Source: Treponema sp.
GTDB lineage: Bacteria > Spirochaetota > Spirochaetia > Treponematales > Treponemataceae
Assembly: GCA_014803985.1 (NCBI GenBank)
Contig: JAAVAO010000007.1
Location: forward strand, 8,125 to 66,944
Length of the DNA: 58,820 bases
Direction: 5' to 3'
The notes below the pieces were generated by a model. That model had not been told where the DNA came from. It did not search any database and saw only the letters and a list, made by a program, of their open reading frames with translations. Of the stretch, positions 43,794-52,876 are shown piece by piece (positions within the stretch are counted from its first letter, which is position 1; each line of letters starts with the position of its first letter). The translations under genes and the position numbers were made by a program.

Positions 43794-44489
43794 TTAATCC
43801 TTTTCAAAAAACAACTCTGCAATGCAACGAGAAGCGTCTATCCCCCGCTTTTCAAACTTTGTTTCAGGTCGCCACTTTTGCGTTTCAGCAAACATTTCAT
43901 ATTTATTATGAATTCCCTGCGTCGCATTCAACTCTGCAAGTGCAAATTCTGCATATTCAAACCAATCTGTAACAAAATAAATGTAGCCCTTTGACGAAAG
44001 TTTTCTTACAAACAAGTCCGTATTTGGTCTTTGAACAAGCCGACGCTTATGGTGTCGTTTTTTAGGCCATGGGTCTGGAAAGAAAATGTGAAAGCCACTT
44101 ACAGCCTCATCAACAATCATTTCTTCAAGCACTTCAAGTGCATCGTGTTCAATTATATAAAGGTTTTTTAAATCACGCTTTTTTATTTCCCCAAGAAGTT
44201 TTCCAACGCCGGGAGTATGCACCTCAATTCCTATATAATTTATATCAGGATTTTTTTCAGCAATTTCAGCAGTTGCGCTGCCCATCCCAAAACCTATTTC
44301 AACAACCACAGGATTAGCATTGCCGAATACATCAAGCAGATTTATTTTTTTATTCTCAAATGGAATGCACCAAACGGGGGACAAATCAGCATAATCTCGA
44401 TTTTGCGCCGGTGTCATTCTGCCCTTTCTAAGCACATACGTTTTCACCCCGCGATAAAACGGAGTGGAATTATCTTTATCATTGATCAT
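43794..44489 (-). CDS. trmB: tRNA (guanine-N7-)-methyltransferase TrmB
   Basis: 231 residues from the ATG at 44489, with AAGG upstream; an ATG at 44501 is also in frame. SAM-binding [19 protein letters not shown] and the family motif [19 protein letters not shown] are both present, plus the C-terminal PETKFEKRG. It puts m7G at position 46 of tRNA. The start overlaps the stop of the preceding lipoprotein by 11 bases, so coupled translation is likely. Confidence 0.94.
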   Translation of the reverse strand: MINDKDNSTPFYRGVKTYVLRKGRMTPAQNRDYADLSPVWCIPFENKKINLLDVFGNANPVVVEIGFGMGSATAEIAEKNPDINYIGIEVHTPGVGKLLGEIKKRDLKNLYIIEHDALEVLEEMIVDEAVSGFHIFFPDPWPKKRHHKRRLVQRPNTDLFVRKLSSKGYIYFVTDWFEYAEFALAELNATQGIHNKYEMFAETQKWRPETKFEKRGIDASRCIAELFFEKD

Positions 44490-45141
44490 CTGTTGACACA
44501 TCCTTATAGACAGAAGGCATCAGGCAAAAAGCGGAAGAGGCTCGAACAGAAAGACATCTTCTGTAATAAACACACTCATTGTTTTCTGCAAAAAGCCTTG
44601 CATCATCTCGCCATGATTCCTTGTAGATTCCATAATAAATTAAAATGTCGTTTTCATCATACAGGACAATATTTTCCAGAACGTTTCCATCAAGAAATTC
44701 ATTCGCCTCACGAGCAGTCTTTCCTATCAATTCATGAGGATAGGAAATTGAAAAGGCGGCTTCAACTTCATTGCTCCCAGAATCAGTGTAAGTCAATGTG
44801 TAAAAGCCCACTGGAAACGAAATTTCTTCTGGACAGACAAAATTGTATGTTCCTGCCCATTGTTTTGACTCAGACTCAATGATAACAGGTTCATCAACCG
44901 TCCATTCATACGACGTTTCGCGGCTCATAATTTTTATGCGTTCAACACGATGGGCATCGCTTGCAGTTTCAGCAAAAACAGACAGTCTGACTAACGGCAG
45001 AGCATCTTCATCCTCATAGTCAAAAATGATAAATGAATCCACACCCGAAACCTTTATATCAGTGTCTGTAGAGCAAGACATAAATACCAACGCAACAAGC
45101 ATTGAGAAAACAAGATTTTTTTTAGATAAGAATCTATGCAT
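44479..45141 (-). CDS. Lipoprotein of unknown function
   Basis: 220 residues. Lipoprotein signal ending VALVFMSC followed by STDTD. The mature part is beta-rich with [20 protein letters not shown] and a [20 protein letters not shown] segment, ending in a Cys-rich stretch ([18 protein letters not shown]). The start follows one base after the stop of the 391-residue gene upstream, and its end overlaps trmB. No family recognised. Confidence 0.65.
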   Translation of the reverse strand: MHRFLSKKNLVFSMLVALVFMSCSTDTDIKVSGVDSFIIFDYEDEDALPLVRLSVFAETASDAHRVERIKIMSRETSYEWTVDEPVIIESESKQWAGTYNFVCPEEISFPVGFYTLTYTDSGSNEVEAAFSISYPHELIGKTAREANEFLDGNVLENIVLYDENDILIYYGIYKESWRDDARLFAENNECVYYRRCLSVRASSAFCLMPSVYKDVSTDDQ

Positions 45142-45142
45142 A

Positions 45143-46309
45143 CTAAAAGTTAAATATCAAGTTCATAACAGTAAGATCGCTTGAAGCAAACTGATTTACC
45201 ATAGATTCAAATTTAACATTAACTTTCTTACAGGCATCATCCAAATAAGAAAGATAATAAAGCCCCAAATCAGTTCCCTCCTCTCCTTCCGGCATATCTC
45301 GGTAAAAATCAACGAGAGAGCGTTTGTTTGTGTCCGCAGCCGCTTTTTCTTCAATATTATCCTTAACCTCTTGAAACTCATCATTTTTGTTATAAATCGT
45401 AAGCTGAAGACGACCTTGCGTACCAATAGCCATTGAACTTCCGCCCAACTTCCATGAAACAGACACAAGAACCTTTTTTCTCTGCAACTCCTTGACAATT
45501 TTCGCGCGAGATTCAGGCTCCATCAAAAGCATATTTATGTCCTCTTCATTCGGGAACATATTCTTCGCCTCTTTTCGGAGATTCGTATTTTCGTTGCCCA
45601 AAGCCAACTCCATAAGCATCACCGAAATATACTCGGCAACACGAGACTTTTCCATATAAGATGAAAGTACATTGCGAATTGCAGTAATCATCTCATCAAA
45701 GCCATCTGATTTTTGGAAAAGAGTCATTACATACCAGTTCATCAAGCTCAAGCGATTCATAAATTTTTCGGACATAAGCATATACACATTCTTTTCTTCG
45801 ATAGAATAGTCCTTGTTTTCACAAATCTCCTTCCAAACTGGGTCAAGGATTTGTTTTCTCGTTGAGTTTATCGCCTGATCCTTGGTAATTAAAATTGTAC
45901 GCAGCTGTTTTTCGCTCATTTTTGTCCGCTCGTCAATAATATGGGCGGGATTTTTTCTATTATAAGTTCTAATACATTCACACTGTAAAATGGCGGCATA
46001 AATATCGCGGTCAAATCGTTTGTACAAAAGCGAATAGACTATAATCTTTGAAAGATCCATAATCTCTTGCCTTGACGAAGCGAATTCAGGCATTGACATC
46101 TCGATTTTTGAAATATAATCAAGAAGAAGCATATTTTGAATAGATTGCGGCGAAAATTTATTCATATAAATACCGTATTCATCCACATTATCTGCCAGTC
46201 GAAATCTTAAAAGACGCTTTTTATGACTAATAAAATTAGAGGCCCCATCTTCTGTCAAAATAATTTTCAGAGGCAGTTCAAGCATAAATTTTTTATTTGA
46301 TGCACACAT
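45143..46309 (-). CDS. Conserved treponemal protein of unknown function
   Basis: 388 residues from the ATG at 46309 (AGGAG 11 bases upstream); a TTG at 46318 is less likely. No signal peptide or membrane segment. Predicted mostly helical, with MELALGNENTNLRKEAKNM and RLQLTIYNKNDEFQEVKDN; near the end VSVSWKLGGSSMAIGTQGRL looks like a beta sheet. Start of a run with the lipoprotein and trmB. I recognise no domain. Divergent from the membrane protein at 46381. Confidence 0.6.
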   Translation of the reverse strand: MCASNKKFMLELPLKIILTEDGASNFISHKKRLLRFRLADNVDEYGIYMNKFSPQSIQNMLLLDYISKIEMSMPEFASSRQEIMDLSKIIVYSLLYKRFDRDIYAAILQCECIRTYNRKNPAHIIDERTKMSEKQLRTILITKDQAINSTRKQILDPVWKEICENKDYSIEEKNVYMLMSEKFMNRLSLMNWYVMTLFQKSDGFDEMITAIRNVLSSYMEKSRVAEYISVMLMELALGNENTNLRKEAKNMFPNEEDINMLLMEPESRAKIVKELQRKKVLVSVSWKLGGSSMAIGTQGRLQLTIYNKNDEFQEVKDNIEEKAAADTNKRSLVDFYRDMPEGEEGTDLGLYYLSYLDDACKKVNVKFESMVNQFASSDLTVMNLIFNF

Positions 46310-46345
46310 TTTATCCAAAACTCCTAATCACAAAGTCCAAGGTAT

Positions 46346-46373
46346 TTGCAATGTAAACAAGTTATATTATAAT
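46346..46373 (+). promoter_or_regulatory. Promoter of the membrane-protein gene (leaderless layout)
   Basis: TTGCAA (46346-46351), 16-bp spacer, TATAAT (46368-46373); the ATG at 46381 lies 7 bases after the -10 box. Confidence 0.6.
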
Positions 46374-46380
46374 ACTAAAT

Positions 46381-48375
46381 ATGAAGAAAAACAGTATTTT
46401 TTTCATTTTTTTTTACTTTTTTTTCACTTTTCCTGCATTTACACAAGCCGCTCAAGGGTATGCAGAATGTAAATCCCTCTCTGACTTTTTAACAAGAATT
46501 GAAACAACCACAGAAGAACACGCAATTATCAATTCTGACGCACAATTTCCATTCAATATCGTAATAAAATTTAACAGTACAATAAATACAAAAAACGACA
46601 GGCACACAGAAGACGAACTTGAAAACTTTATACTCGCATTTAGAACGGAAGAGGCATTGCAACACAAAAAATTGATTCAAGAAATTCTCACAGCAATAAA
46701 ATCCACCACACGAAGTTGTAATGTGCAAATAATTTTTACCTACGGAGATTTTTCGCGTTTGAATGACAACTACAAAATCACAGGAACAGAAGCCTTTTTG
46801 CGGCAACTCGCAGAAAAAGACAAATGCAGCGCAGTATGCATAGACCTTTCGGGAAGTGCAAATTCCATTATCCCAGGAGGCTCGCAAAACACAACTCCGT
46901 CATGGCTAACACAAATCATTGCAAACGCATTTTTTGAAAGTGAAATTTCCTATAAATTGCAGGGAAATTTAATAAGCCCGCTCTACAGGCTCAATTTATT
47001 GCAAAACGACATACGTGCATCGTTATTTTTGGAAGAGGGAATCCCCTGCGCCGCAATCATATTCAATACAGAAGCAAACTCAAATGCGGAAATCTCCACC
47101 TTTTTTCACAGTCTTGTGTCCCTCTATAAAGTGGAAGATACAAATCAATGGGATCATCACTCTATTCAATTTTCAATTGGGAACAAGCTATTTTGGATCG
47201 GCGAAAACTTTACCTCATCTTTACTTTTGATTATATCTCTTTTTAGTATTTTTGCTTTGTGCGAACTCTCCTTTTTTGTAAGACAAAACGAGCGAACGGT
47301 TCAGCAGTCGGTGAAAACCCTTTGGTATTTGATTCCTCTCACTCTTGTGGTAACAATCTTGTCTTTTCTGTTGGGGCAGGGAATTTCATACATTTTGGAT
47401 TTGATTTTTACCCTTTCAAACTACGCTCCAATCATAATAAAGCTCTTTTTGAGTCTATTCGTGTCGTCGTTTTATTTTATGGCTCTCATCCGCTGGAAAG
47501 GAGATTCAATAATACAGGCGGCATCGTTTTTTCTTCCTGTTTCAGGGATTATAAACATATACCTTTTTGTCTGCATTGACCTATCGCTTTTTTATATTTT
47601 TGCAGCGGAATACATAATATTATTTCTTTCACGCTCCATAAAAAACATCTATTCCCTGTCTGTTGTGTTTTTACTTTTAATAGTGCCGTTTGCACCCTAT
47701 GCACTCCAACTTGTCGCATATATAAGGCCATCGATGATAAAAATTTTTGTAAACAACTCACTACCGATGATTGTTGCCCTTTCTTTTGCATTCCTTCCAT
47801 TTGAATTTGTGTGGCTGAAAATTTTGATGGAGTTAAATCAAATTTGGATCAAAACAGACGCAAACACCAAACGTTTTGTAAAGCAAAACATAATAGCAAT
47901 TTCATCGGCAGTTGCAATTTTTACCGTTCTTCTTGTCGTCCTTACCTATATTATTCCTGACGAATACAGACAGACAAAGACAACAGAAGCCCCCCTTATT
48001 TCTGAAAGCGATGAAGACATTTTGAAAATATGGTACAAGGACAACACTTTCTTTGAAGAAACATCACGCATTCTGTATGTAACATTAACAGAACAACCTG
48101 AAGCATGCACAATCTCAATTGTGGGAAAAGATGGAAACCCGCTTATATACTCCGATGCCCCGTATATGTATGACGCAGAAACTCACACGTGCACGTTCCG
48201 CCTCACTGCATTTCCACCCCTTGAAATGAATTTTAGATATATATGCAACGAAAAAATTCCAAACACTATCTACGCAAGCGCACTAATCTATACAGGAGTC
48301 ACTTCACAAGGAAAAACATATAAACGAGTTGAAAAGAAAATTGAAGTTTCGCCAGTGGGAGAACAGTACAAATGA
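46381..48375 (+). CDS. Polytopic membrane protein with exported N-terminal domain, function unknown
   Basis: 664 residues. Signal peptide (FFIFFYFFFTFPAFTQA), an extracytoplasmic domain of about 240 residues (e.g. FRQLAEKDKC-like region with VCIDLSGSANSIIPGG and LLQNDIRASLFLEEGIPCAAIIF), then eight or so membrane helices from about 281 to 530 and a C-terminal beta domain outside (EQPEACTISIVGKDGNPLIY). The layout recalls M28-type peptidase/GPI-transamidase-like membrane proteins, but I see no clear metal ligands. dinB follows after 55 bases. Confidence 0.6.
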   Translation: MKKNSIFFIFFYFFFTFPAFTQAAQGYAECKSLSDFLTRIETTTEEHAIINSDAQFPFNIVIKFNSTINTKNDRHTEDELENFILAFRTEEALQHKKLIQEILTAIKSTTRSCNVQIIFTYGDFSRLNDNYKITGTEAFLRQLAEKDKCSAVCIDLSGSANSIIPGGSQNTTPSWLTQIIANAFFESEISYKLQGNLISPLYRLNLLQNDIRASLFLEEGIPCAAIIFNTEANSNAEISTFFHSLVSLYKVEDTNQWDHHSIQFSIGNKLFWIGENFTSSLLLIISLFSIFALCELSFFVRQNERTVQQSVKTLWYLIPLTLVVTILSFLLGQGISYILDLIFTLSNYAPIIIKLFLSLFVSSFYFMALIRWKGDSIIQAASFFLPVSGIINIYLFVCIDLSLFYIFAAEYIILFLSRSIKNIYSLSVVFLLLIVPFAPYALQLVAYIRPSMIKIFVNNSLPMIVALSFAFLPFEFVWLKILMELNQIWIKTDANTKRFVKQNIIAISSAVAIFTVLLVVLTYIIPDEYRQTKTTEAPLISESDEDILKIWYKDNTFFEETSRILYVTLTEQPEACTISIVGKDGNPLIYSDAPYMYDAETHTCTFRLTAFPPLEMNFRYICNEKIPNTIYASALIYTGVTSQGKTYKRVEKKIEVSPVGEQYK

Positions 48376-48430
48376 GAAAAATGTGTAGCGACATGAGGAA
48401 AAACAGGAAAATACAAAAAGAGGGGGCGAA

Positions 48431-49588
48431 ATGAAAAAATGTTTTTTACATATTGATATGGATGCGTTCTTTGCATCCATTGAACAAAGAGATCACCCTG
48501 AATGGCGCGGAAAACCAGTTATCGTTGGCGGCTTGCCCAGCGAAAAACGAAGCGTTGTTTCAACCGCCTCTTATGAAGCGAGAAAATACGGAGTTCATTC
48601 TGCAATGCCAACTGCACAAGCCTATAGATTGTGTCCAAACGGCATTTATACACATGGAAATATGAAACACTATGCAGAAATTTCATCAGAAATTATGCAG
48701 ATTCTTTCACATTTTTCACCAGATGTTGAACAACTTTCGATAGACGAGGCAAACATAGATATAACTGGCACGGAAAAACTGTTTGGTCCACCTGAAATAC
48801 TTGCCAAACGCATAAAGTCCAGTATACAAGAAAAAACAAGCCTCACCTGCTCCTGTGGAATTGCGTCCACAAAGTACCTTGCAAAAACCGCCTCGGAAAT
48901 GAACAAGCCCAACGGATTTTTTGCAATTCCTGAAGGCAAGGAACAAGAATTTATGCTTTCCCTGCCCTTAAAAAAAATTTGGAGAATCGGAGAAAAAACG
49001 TTAGTTCGTCTTCATAATGCAGGATTTTTTACGACACAGCAGGTTTTTGAAAAATCAATTGATCATTTGAAAATCATTTTTGGAGATGGAATTGGAACAT
49101 TTCTTTATAACACTGTGCGAGGGCTGGAAACAGAGACAAGATCCGAACCAAATCACTCCATTAGCAATGAAACGACATTCCCTGTGGACATAACTGATAA
49201 ATACATAGCGGAAACAGCACTTATGGAGCTTTGTGATTGCGTTATGTTTAGAATGTTAAAGGAAAAATCGCACAGCAAAACGGTTACGATAAAAGTTCGC
49301 TATGATGACTTTTCAACATTTACAGCGCAAGAAACAGGCAGTGAATACATCACGTCCACAGACGATCTATTTAACAGAGTTTGTCATCTCTTTGAAAAAA
49401 AGACTAATTTCTCGCGCGGCATCAGGCTTTTGGGAGTGGGCATTACAAACCTTGAGGAAAACGGGATGGCAATTCAGGAAAACCTTTTTGACTTTGGCGA
49501 AAAAAAGAAGCAAGCCCTTGAAAACGCAATTTTAAATCTAAAATCCAAGCACCCAGAAATCAAAATCAAAAAAGCACGGTTGGTGTAA
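48431..49588 (+). CDS. dinB: DNA polymerase IV (DinB)
   Basis: 385 residues. Y-family motifs: FLHIDMDAFFASIEQRDHPE (first catalytic Asp), YEARKYGVHSAMPTAQAYRLCP, and VEQLSIDEANIDIT. In the last motif E. coli has SIDEAYLD; here the aromatic residue is Asn (DEANID). The HhH (WRIGEKTLVRLHNAGF) and little-finger domain (IRLLGVGITNL) follow. Lesion-bypass, error-prone synthesis. GAGGGGGC precedes the ATG. No SOS box noticed upstream. Confidence 0.95.
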   Translation: MKKCFLHIDMDAFFASIEQRDHPEWRGKPVIVGGLPSEKRSVVSTASYEARKYGVHSAMPTAQAYRLCPNGIYTHGNMKHYAEISSEIMQILSHFSPDVEQLSIDEANIDITGTEKLFGPPEILAKRIKSSIQEKTSLTCSCGIASTKYLAKTASEMNKPNGFFAIPEGKEQEFMLSLPLKKIWRIGEKTLVRLHNAGFFTTQQVFEKSIDHLKIIFGDGIGTFLYNTVRGLETETRSEPNHSISNETTFPVDITDKYIAETALMELCDCVMFRMLKEKSHSKTVTIKVRYDDFSTFTAQETGSEYITSTDDLFNRVCHLFEKKTNFSRGIRLLGVGITNLEENGMAIQENLFDFGEKKKQALENAILNLKSKHPEIKIKKARLV

Positions 49589-49781
49589 AAAAGCACGTAA
49601 AACGGAGGGGGAATTCGTGGGGAACAATTGGTTTTGTTATGGAAGCGGACACTTCCCGTTGACACAAGAGGATTTACCATAGAAGAAAGTTTTTTTGATA
49701 ACACTCATGGGAGAATTAACTTTCAAAGTTGACTGCATAAAAAAGCAGATTACACTTGTGGGAAATTCGTGTCAATTTTTC
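49589..49781. other. Spacer after dinB, nothing recognised
   Basis: No terminator of convincing form and no supported frame were seen between dinB and the decayed small gene. Confidence 0.3.
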
Positions 49782-50069
49782 TTACTTTGAAATAAGCTTA
49801 TAATCCAAATGCAAATCACCATTTACAAGTTTATTGCAAAGAGACTCATCACAGCCATGAAAACCGAATATCAGATTGTCTTTTACAGAATACACCGAAA
49901 CTACAAGCCCTGATAAGGAATGGGATTGTAATTGCCGGTAGCAACAAGTTTCTTGCCGACAAACTTATAACCATAATAAGCAAGAATTTTATCCTGCAGT
50001 AAATCCAGACTGTGTGGAAGCACGAGAAACAGAATTCTTCTTTGCGGTTTTCTTCTTCAGCTTTTCCAT
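49782..50069 (-). pseudogene. Decayed small gene with two frameshifts
   Basis: A GGGAG ribosome site and ATG (50069) start MEKLKKKTAKKNSVSRAS; the frame breaks after about 26 codons. The adjacent frame continues with LLQDKILAYYGYKFVGKKLV and ATGNYNPIPYQGL, and the original frame resumes with VVSVYSVKDNLIFGFHGCDE up to the stop at 49782. Together they describe a protein of about 95 residues. Product not recognised. Confidence 0.55.
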
Positions 50070-50172
50070 GGCAATCTCCCGTATTTATACTATATTTTAA
50101 AACGGTATAAAAGTCAAGGTTTAAAATTGTTGCTAAAGAAGCGCGATGATTTTAGTTTCATGTTTTGCATAT

Positions 50173-51030
50173 TCATTCTTTTCCATGTCTCTTGGTTATG
50201 ACAGACATCTCCCGTATCTCCTCCAAGATTTTCTTGTTCATCGCGCGCCGTTCCCGGTCAAAAAGCCAGCCCCATTTGTTGAAGTAGCGGACTGCGGACT
50301 TTATGTGCGCCGCGAGCATTTTCCGGCTCTTGTAACTTTCGGCGGCGTGGTCGTGGACGATCTCCGCGTCGGGCAGGAACACAGTCTTCCCCACTCGGTG
50401 CAGACGGCGGATCAGATCGAAGTCCTCGAAGTACATGAAAAAACGGTCGTCAAAGAAGATGCCGTGCGCAGAAATCGCGGAGAGCCGCATGAACATGAAG
50501 CACCCGCTCAGGCACGGCGGGTTCATCACGCGGTCGTACCCCGAATCCATGAGGCAGTAGCGGGCGTTCTTCCGCTCCTTCCATTTCTTCAGAAAGCCGA
50601 CGGACGGGAGGAAGCGGCGGAAGATGAGGTCGGACGGCGTGGGGAGCAGCTTGCACAGGTATTGCGGCTCGCCGTTCGGATAGACGACTTTCGGCAGGAC
50701 GTACACCGCATCGGGATTCCCGTCCATGTATCGCGCGAGCGTCGTGAGCACGCCCGGCTCGAAGCGGATGTCGGGGTTCAGGACGACGTGGTAGTCCGCC
50801 CCCATCTCAATCGCGAGCCGCATCGCAAGGTTGTGCGAGCCGCCGTAGCCGAGGTTCTCGTTGTGGATGTAGCGGATTTTTTCCGAACGTTCCTCAAGCT
50901 CCCGCCACCGGTCGTCGGGCGAGTTGTCAACGATGATGAGCTTCTCTGCGCATGACGGCAGGACGCTGGAAAGCAGCGATTCGATCTGGGAACGCGGCGT
51001 TTTGTACAGGACTAGGCTGGCGGTGGTCAT
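50173..51030 (-). CDS. Family 2 glycosyltransferase (rhamnosyltransferase-like)
   Basis: 285 residues. GT-A fold: TASLVLYKTPRSQIESLLSS at the start, IIVDNSPDD, NENLGYGGSHNLAM, the metal-binding VVLNPDIRFEPG, CLSGCFMFMRLSAI, and FFMYFEDFDLIRRLHRVGK, the WbbL/RfbF-like group that transfers rhamnose or similar sugars to O-antigen or wall glycans. ATGA overlap with the acyltransferase upstream (51027-51030). The DNA is strikingly GC-rich: I count 40 G/C in 50701-50760, against 15 of 60 in the EpsG gene of the same locus, so a different origin is likely. Confidence 0.9.
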   Translation of the reverse strand: MTTASLVLYKTPRSQIESLLSSVLPSCAEKLIIVDNSPDDRWRELEERSEKIRYIHNENLGYGGSHNLAMRLAIEMGADYHVVLNPDIRFEPGVLTTLARYMDGNPDAVYVLPKVVYPNGEPQYLCKLLPTPSDLIFRRFLPSVGFLKKWKERKNARYCLMDSGYDRVMNPPCLSGCFMFMRLSAISAHGIFFDDRFFMYFEDFDLIRRLHRVGKTVFLPDAEIVHDHAAESYKSRKMLAAHIKSAVRYFNKWGWLFDRERRAMNKKILEEIREMSVITKRHGKE

Positions 51031-52084
51031 GGGCGTGCCTCCTTGTGTAGTTTATTCAATCCTTCCAGCGCACGCTGAAAGCAGTCCAGCAGATACGAGC
51101 AGAAAAACGAAAGCGCAAGCACCAATAAGAAAGCGAACGCAGGATTTCCCTCGAACACGCCGAACGAGGCGACGCACAGAACGGCAGGATAATGAACAAG
51201 GTACATTCCATACGAAAAATCATTTTTCACGACTCCGAAGAGCGGACATGCCTTCAGCGCGACGAACATCACAACGGCGGCAAGACAGAACGGACGGACA
51301 AACTCCGATACGAACGGAACGCCAGCCACAGAAACAGCCGCGAGCACAACGGCACACGCAGGCGCAATATATTTGAGGCGCGGAACGAGCCTTTCCCAGC
51401 AGAAAACAAACAGCATTCCGCTTGCGAAATACGAAAGGAACGCAGGGAACTGGTGCGCAATCTCTGACGGAAGCCGGAACATTTCAGTTATGCGCGGCAT
51501 GCACACCTCCCATAAAACTGAAAGCAGGTACAGCGCGACAAGTACAATACCCCCCCCCACATATCAAATTTCCGTTCCACTGCGTGTGCCAAAAAAATGA
51601 CAGCTGGCAACAATACGTAAAACGCAAGTTCAATCTTTATCGTCCACAGAGAGCCGTTCACCGCCATGTCGCCGAACACACCGGGAAGCGACGGATGCAA
51701 AAAATTCAGCGTGCATAAGTTCGCCGCAAGATATTTCCAAAATCCGCTGAAAGAGAAATACGCGCGCAACTCAAGCGAGGAAAATGAAGCAAGCAGCACA
51801 GCACAAAGGACGACCGTCGCCGCATACTGCGGAAAAATCCGCCTAATGCGCTTGAGCGCATACCCTTTTGCAGAACTGCTTTTCAAGTATGACAGCGTGA
51901 CCCAAAATCCGCTCAAGATAAAAAATACATCCACCGCCATGCCGCGTAGGCTCAGGCAGGGAATGCCCGCGTCACAAAGCACTGCCGCATGCTCATAAAT
52001 CACGATCAGGCAGCAGGCGAGCCTAATAAAGTGGAAAGCGTTTTCTTTCGGGACTTGGGGTAATTTTTCATTGAGTGTTTGCAT
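51027..52084 (-). pseudogene. Acyltransferase 3 gene split at a run of nine G
   Basis: Two overlapping frames (52084 to 51488 and 51560 to 51027) give the two halves of one acyltransferase 3 membrane protein: FHFIRLACCLIVIYEHAAVL, AVDVFFILSGFWVTLSYLKS and GSLWTIKIELAFYVLLPAV in the first; FLSYFASGMLFVFCWERLVP and VKNDFSYGMYLVHYPAVL in the second. They join if the G run (C on the plus strand, 51550-51558) has ten or seven G instead of nine, giving a normal 352-residue protein. Such enzymes O-acetylate surface sugars, and such tracts are classic on/off switches. AAGGAG precedes the ATG. Reported as interrupted, possibly phase-off rather than dead. Confidence 0.82.
51550..51558 (-). repeat. Homopolymer run of nine G (minus strand) in the acyltransferase gene
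   Basis: Nine C on the plus strand inside the coding region, exactly where the frame changes. Confidence 0.92.
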
Positions 52085-52105
52085 ATATGCTCCTTAAAAA
52101 AAGAA

Positions 52106-52135
52106 TTGACAGGTGTACCATAATTATGGTACACT
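52106..52135 (+). promoter_or_regulatory. Toxin-antitoxin promoter with palindromic operator
   Basis: TTGACA (52106-52111), 18-bp spacer, TACACT (52130-52135). The perfect 20-bp palindrome TGTACCATAATTATGGTACA (52114-52133) fills the spacer and overlaps the -10, as expected of antitoxin autorepression. The ATG at 52144 is 8 bases after the -10, so the toxin message may be leaderless. Confidence 0.8.
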
Positions 52136-52143
52136 ATATTTGA

Positions 52144-52518
52144 ATGGACAAAACCAATTGTACGATTTACATCGGGCAGTATTTTACGCTTGAGTGGTAT
52201 TACGACAAAAACGGATACAGCCAGGCGTATGAATATTTTCTTGCCATAACGCAGGAGCAACGCCGCAAGTTTTTGATCCTTGCGAAACGGATCGGAGACT
52301 TCGGGAAGATTTCGGACAAAACGAAATTCAGGAGCGAGGGTGATAAAATCTATGAATTTAAGCCGCAGCCTGCCCGTTATCTGTGTTTCTTTATCAAGGG
52401 AAAGAAAATTATTGTTACCAACGCATTTACAAAGAAAACGGCAAAACTTCCTGAGCAGGAAAAGAATACGTGCATAAAACACAGGGAAGATTATCTGCAA
52501 AGAAACAAGGAGGACTGA
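52144..52518 (+). CDS. higB: HigB/RelE-type toxin
   Basis: 124 residues. The RelE/ParE fold of the phage-derived Gp49-like HigB group is visible: YDKNGYSQAYEYFL, KFLILAKRIGDFGKI, KFRSEGDKIYEFKPQPARYL and KKIIVTNAFTKKTAKLPEQE. The last motif, with K and the aromatic residues before it, fits mRNA interferases acting at the ribosome. The antitoxin begins 1 base after the toxin stop. It is divergent from the acyltransferase. Confidence 0.85.
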   Translation: MDKTNCTIYIGQYFTLEWYYDKNGYSQAYEYFLAITQEQRRKFLILAKRIGDFGKISDKTKFRSEGDKIYEFKPQPARYLCFFIKGKKIIVTNAFTKKTAKLPEQEKNTCIKHREDYLQRNKED

Positions 52519-52519
52519 A

Positions 52520-52792
52520 ATGGAGACAACGTTCGACACATTCATAACGCGCGACCCCGAAGAAAAAGCCCGGTTCGACAAGGAATACAACGAATTCCTG
52601 CTTTCCGAATTTCTGATTGAAAAAATGGAAGAGGAGAAACTGTCTGTCCGAAGCATGGCGAAAAAAGCGCAAGTGTCGCCAACTGTAATCCAAAAAATAC
52701 GCAGCAACAAAAACGCGGACAAGATAAACTACAAGACATTTCTTGCAATTCTGAACTGCCTTGGATACAAAATGAACATAGTGAAAATGTAG
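52520..52792 (+). CDS. higA: HigA-type XRE antitoxin
   Basis: 90 residues. HTH covers about 40-88 (EEEKLSVRSMAKKAQVSPTV, IQKIRSNKNADKINYKTFLA, ILNCLGYKM). The N-terminal 35 residues (TRDPEEKARFDKEYNEFLL) probably clamp the toxin. The GGAGG ribosome site lies inside the end of the toxin gene, coupling the two. It probably binds the palindrome at 52114-52133. Confidence 0.87.
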   Translation: METTFDTFITRDPEEKARFDKEYNEFLLSEFLIEKMEEEKLSVRSMAKKAQVSPTVIQKIRSNKNADKINYKTFLAILNCLGYKMNIVKM

Positions 52793-52876
52793 GGGGCTTG
52801 CTGTGCAGGTTCAGAGAGCAGCCGAGCCGAATGCGCATAAAGGAGTTTTGCTTCGGCAAGTTTGGCGCAATGTAGT

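Noticed and set aside
50146..50955. Long plus-strand frame of 269 codons opposite the GT2 gene
   Set aside because: Mirror of a GC-rich real gene; Arg/Val/His-rich translation with no family motif and no start signals.
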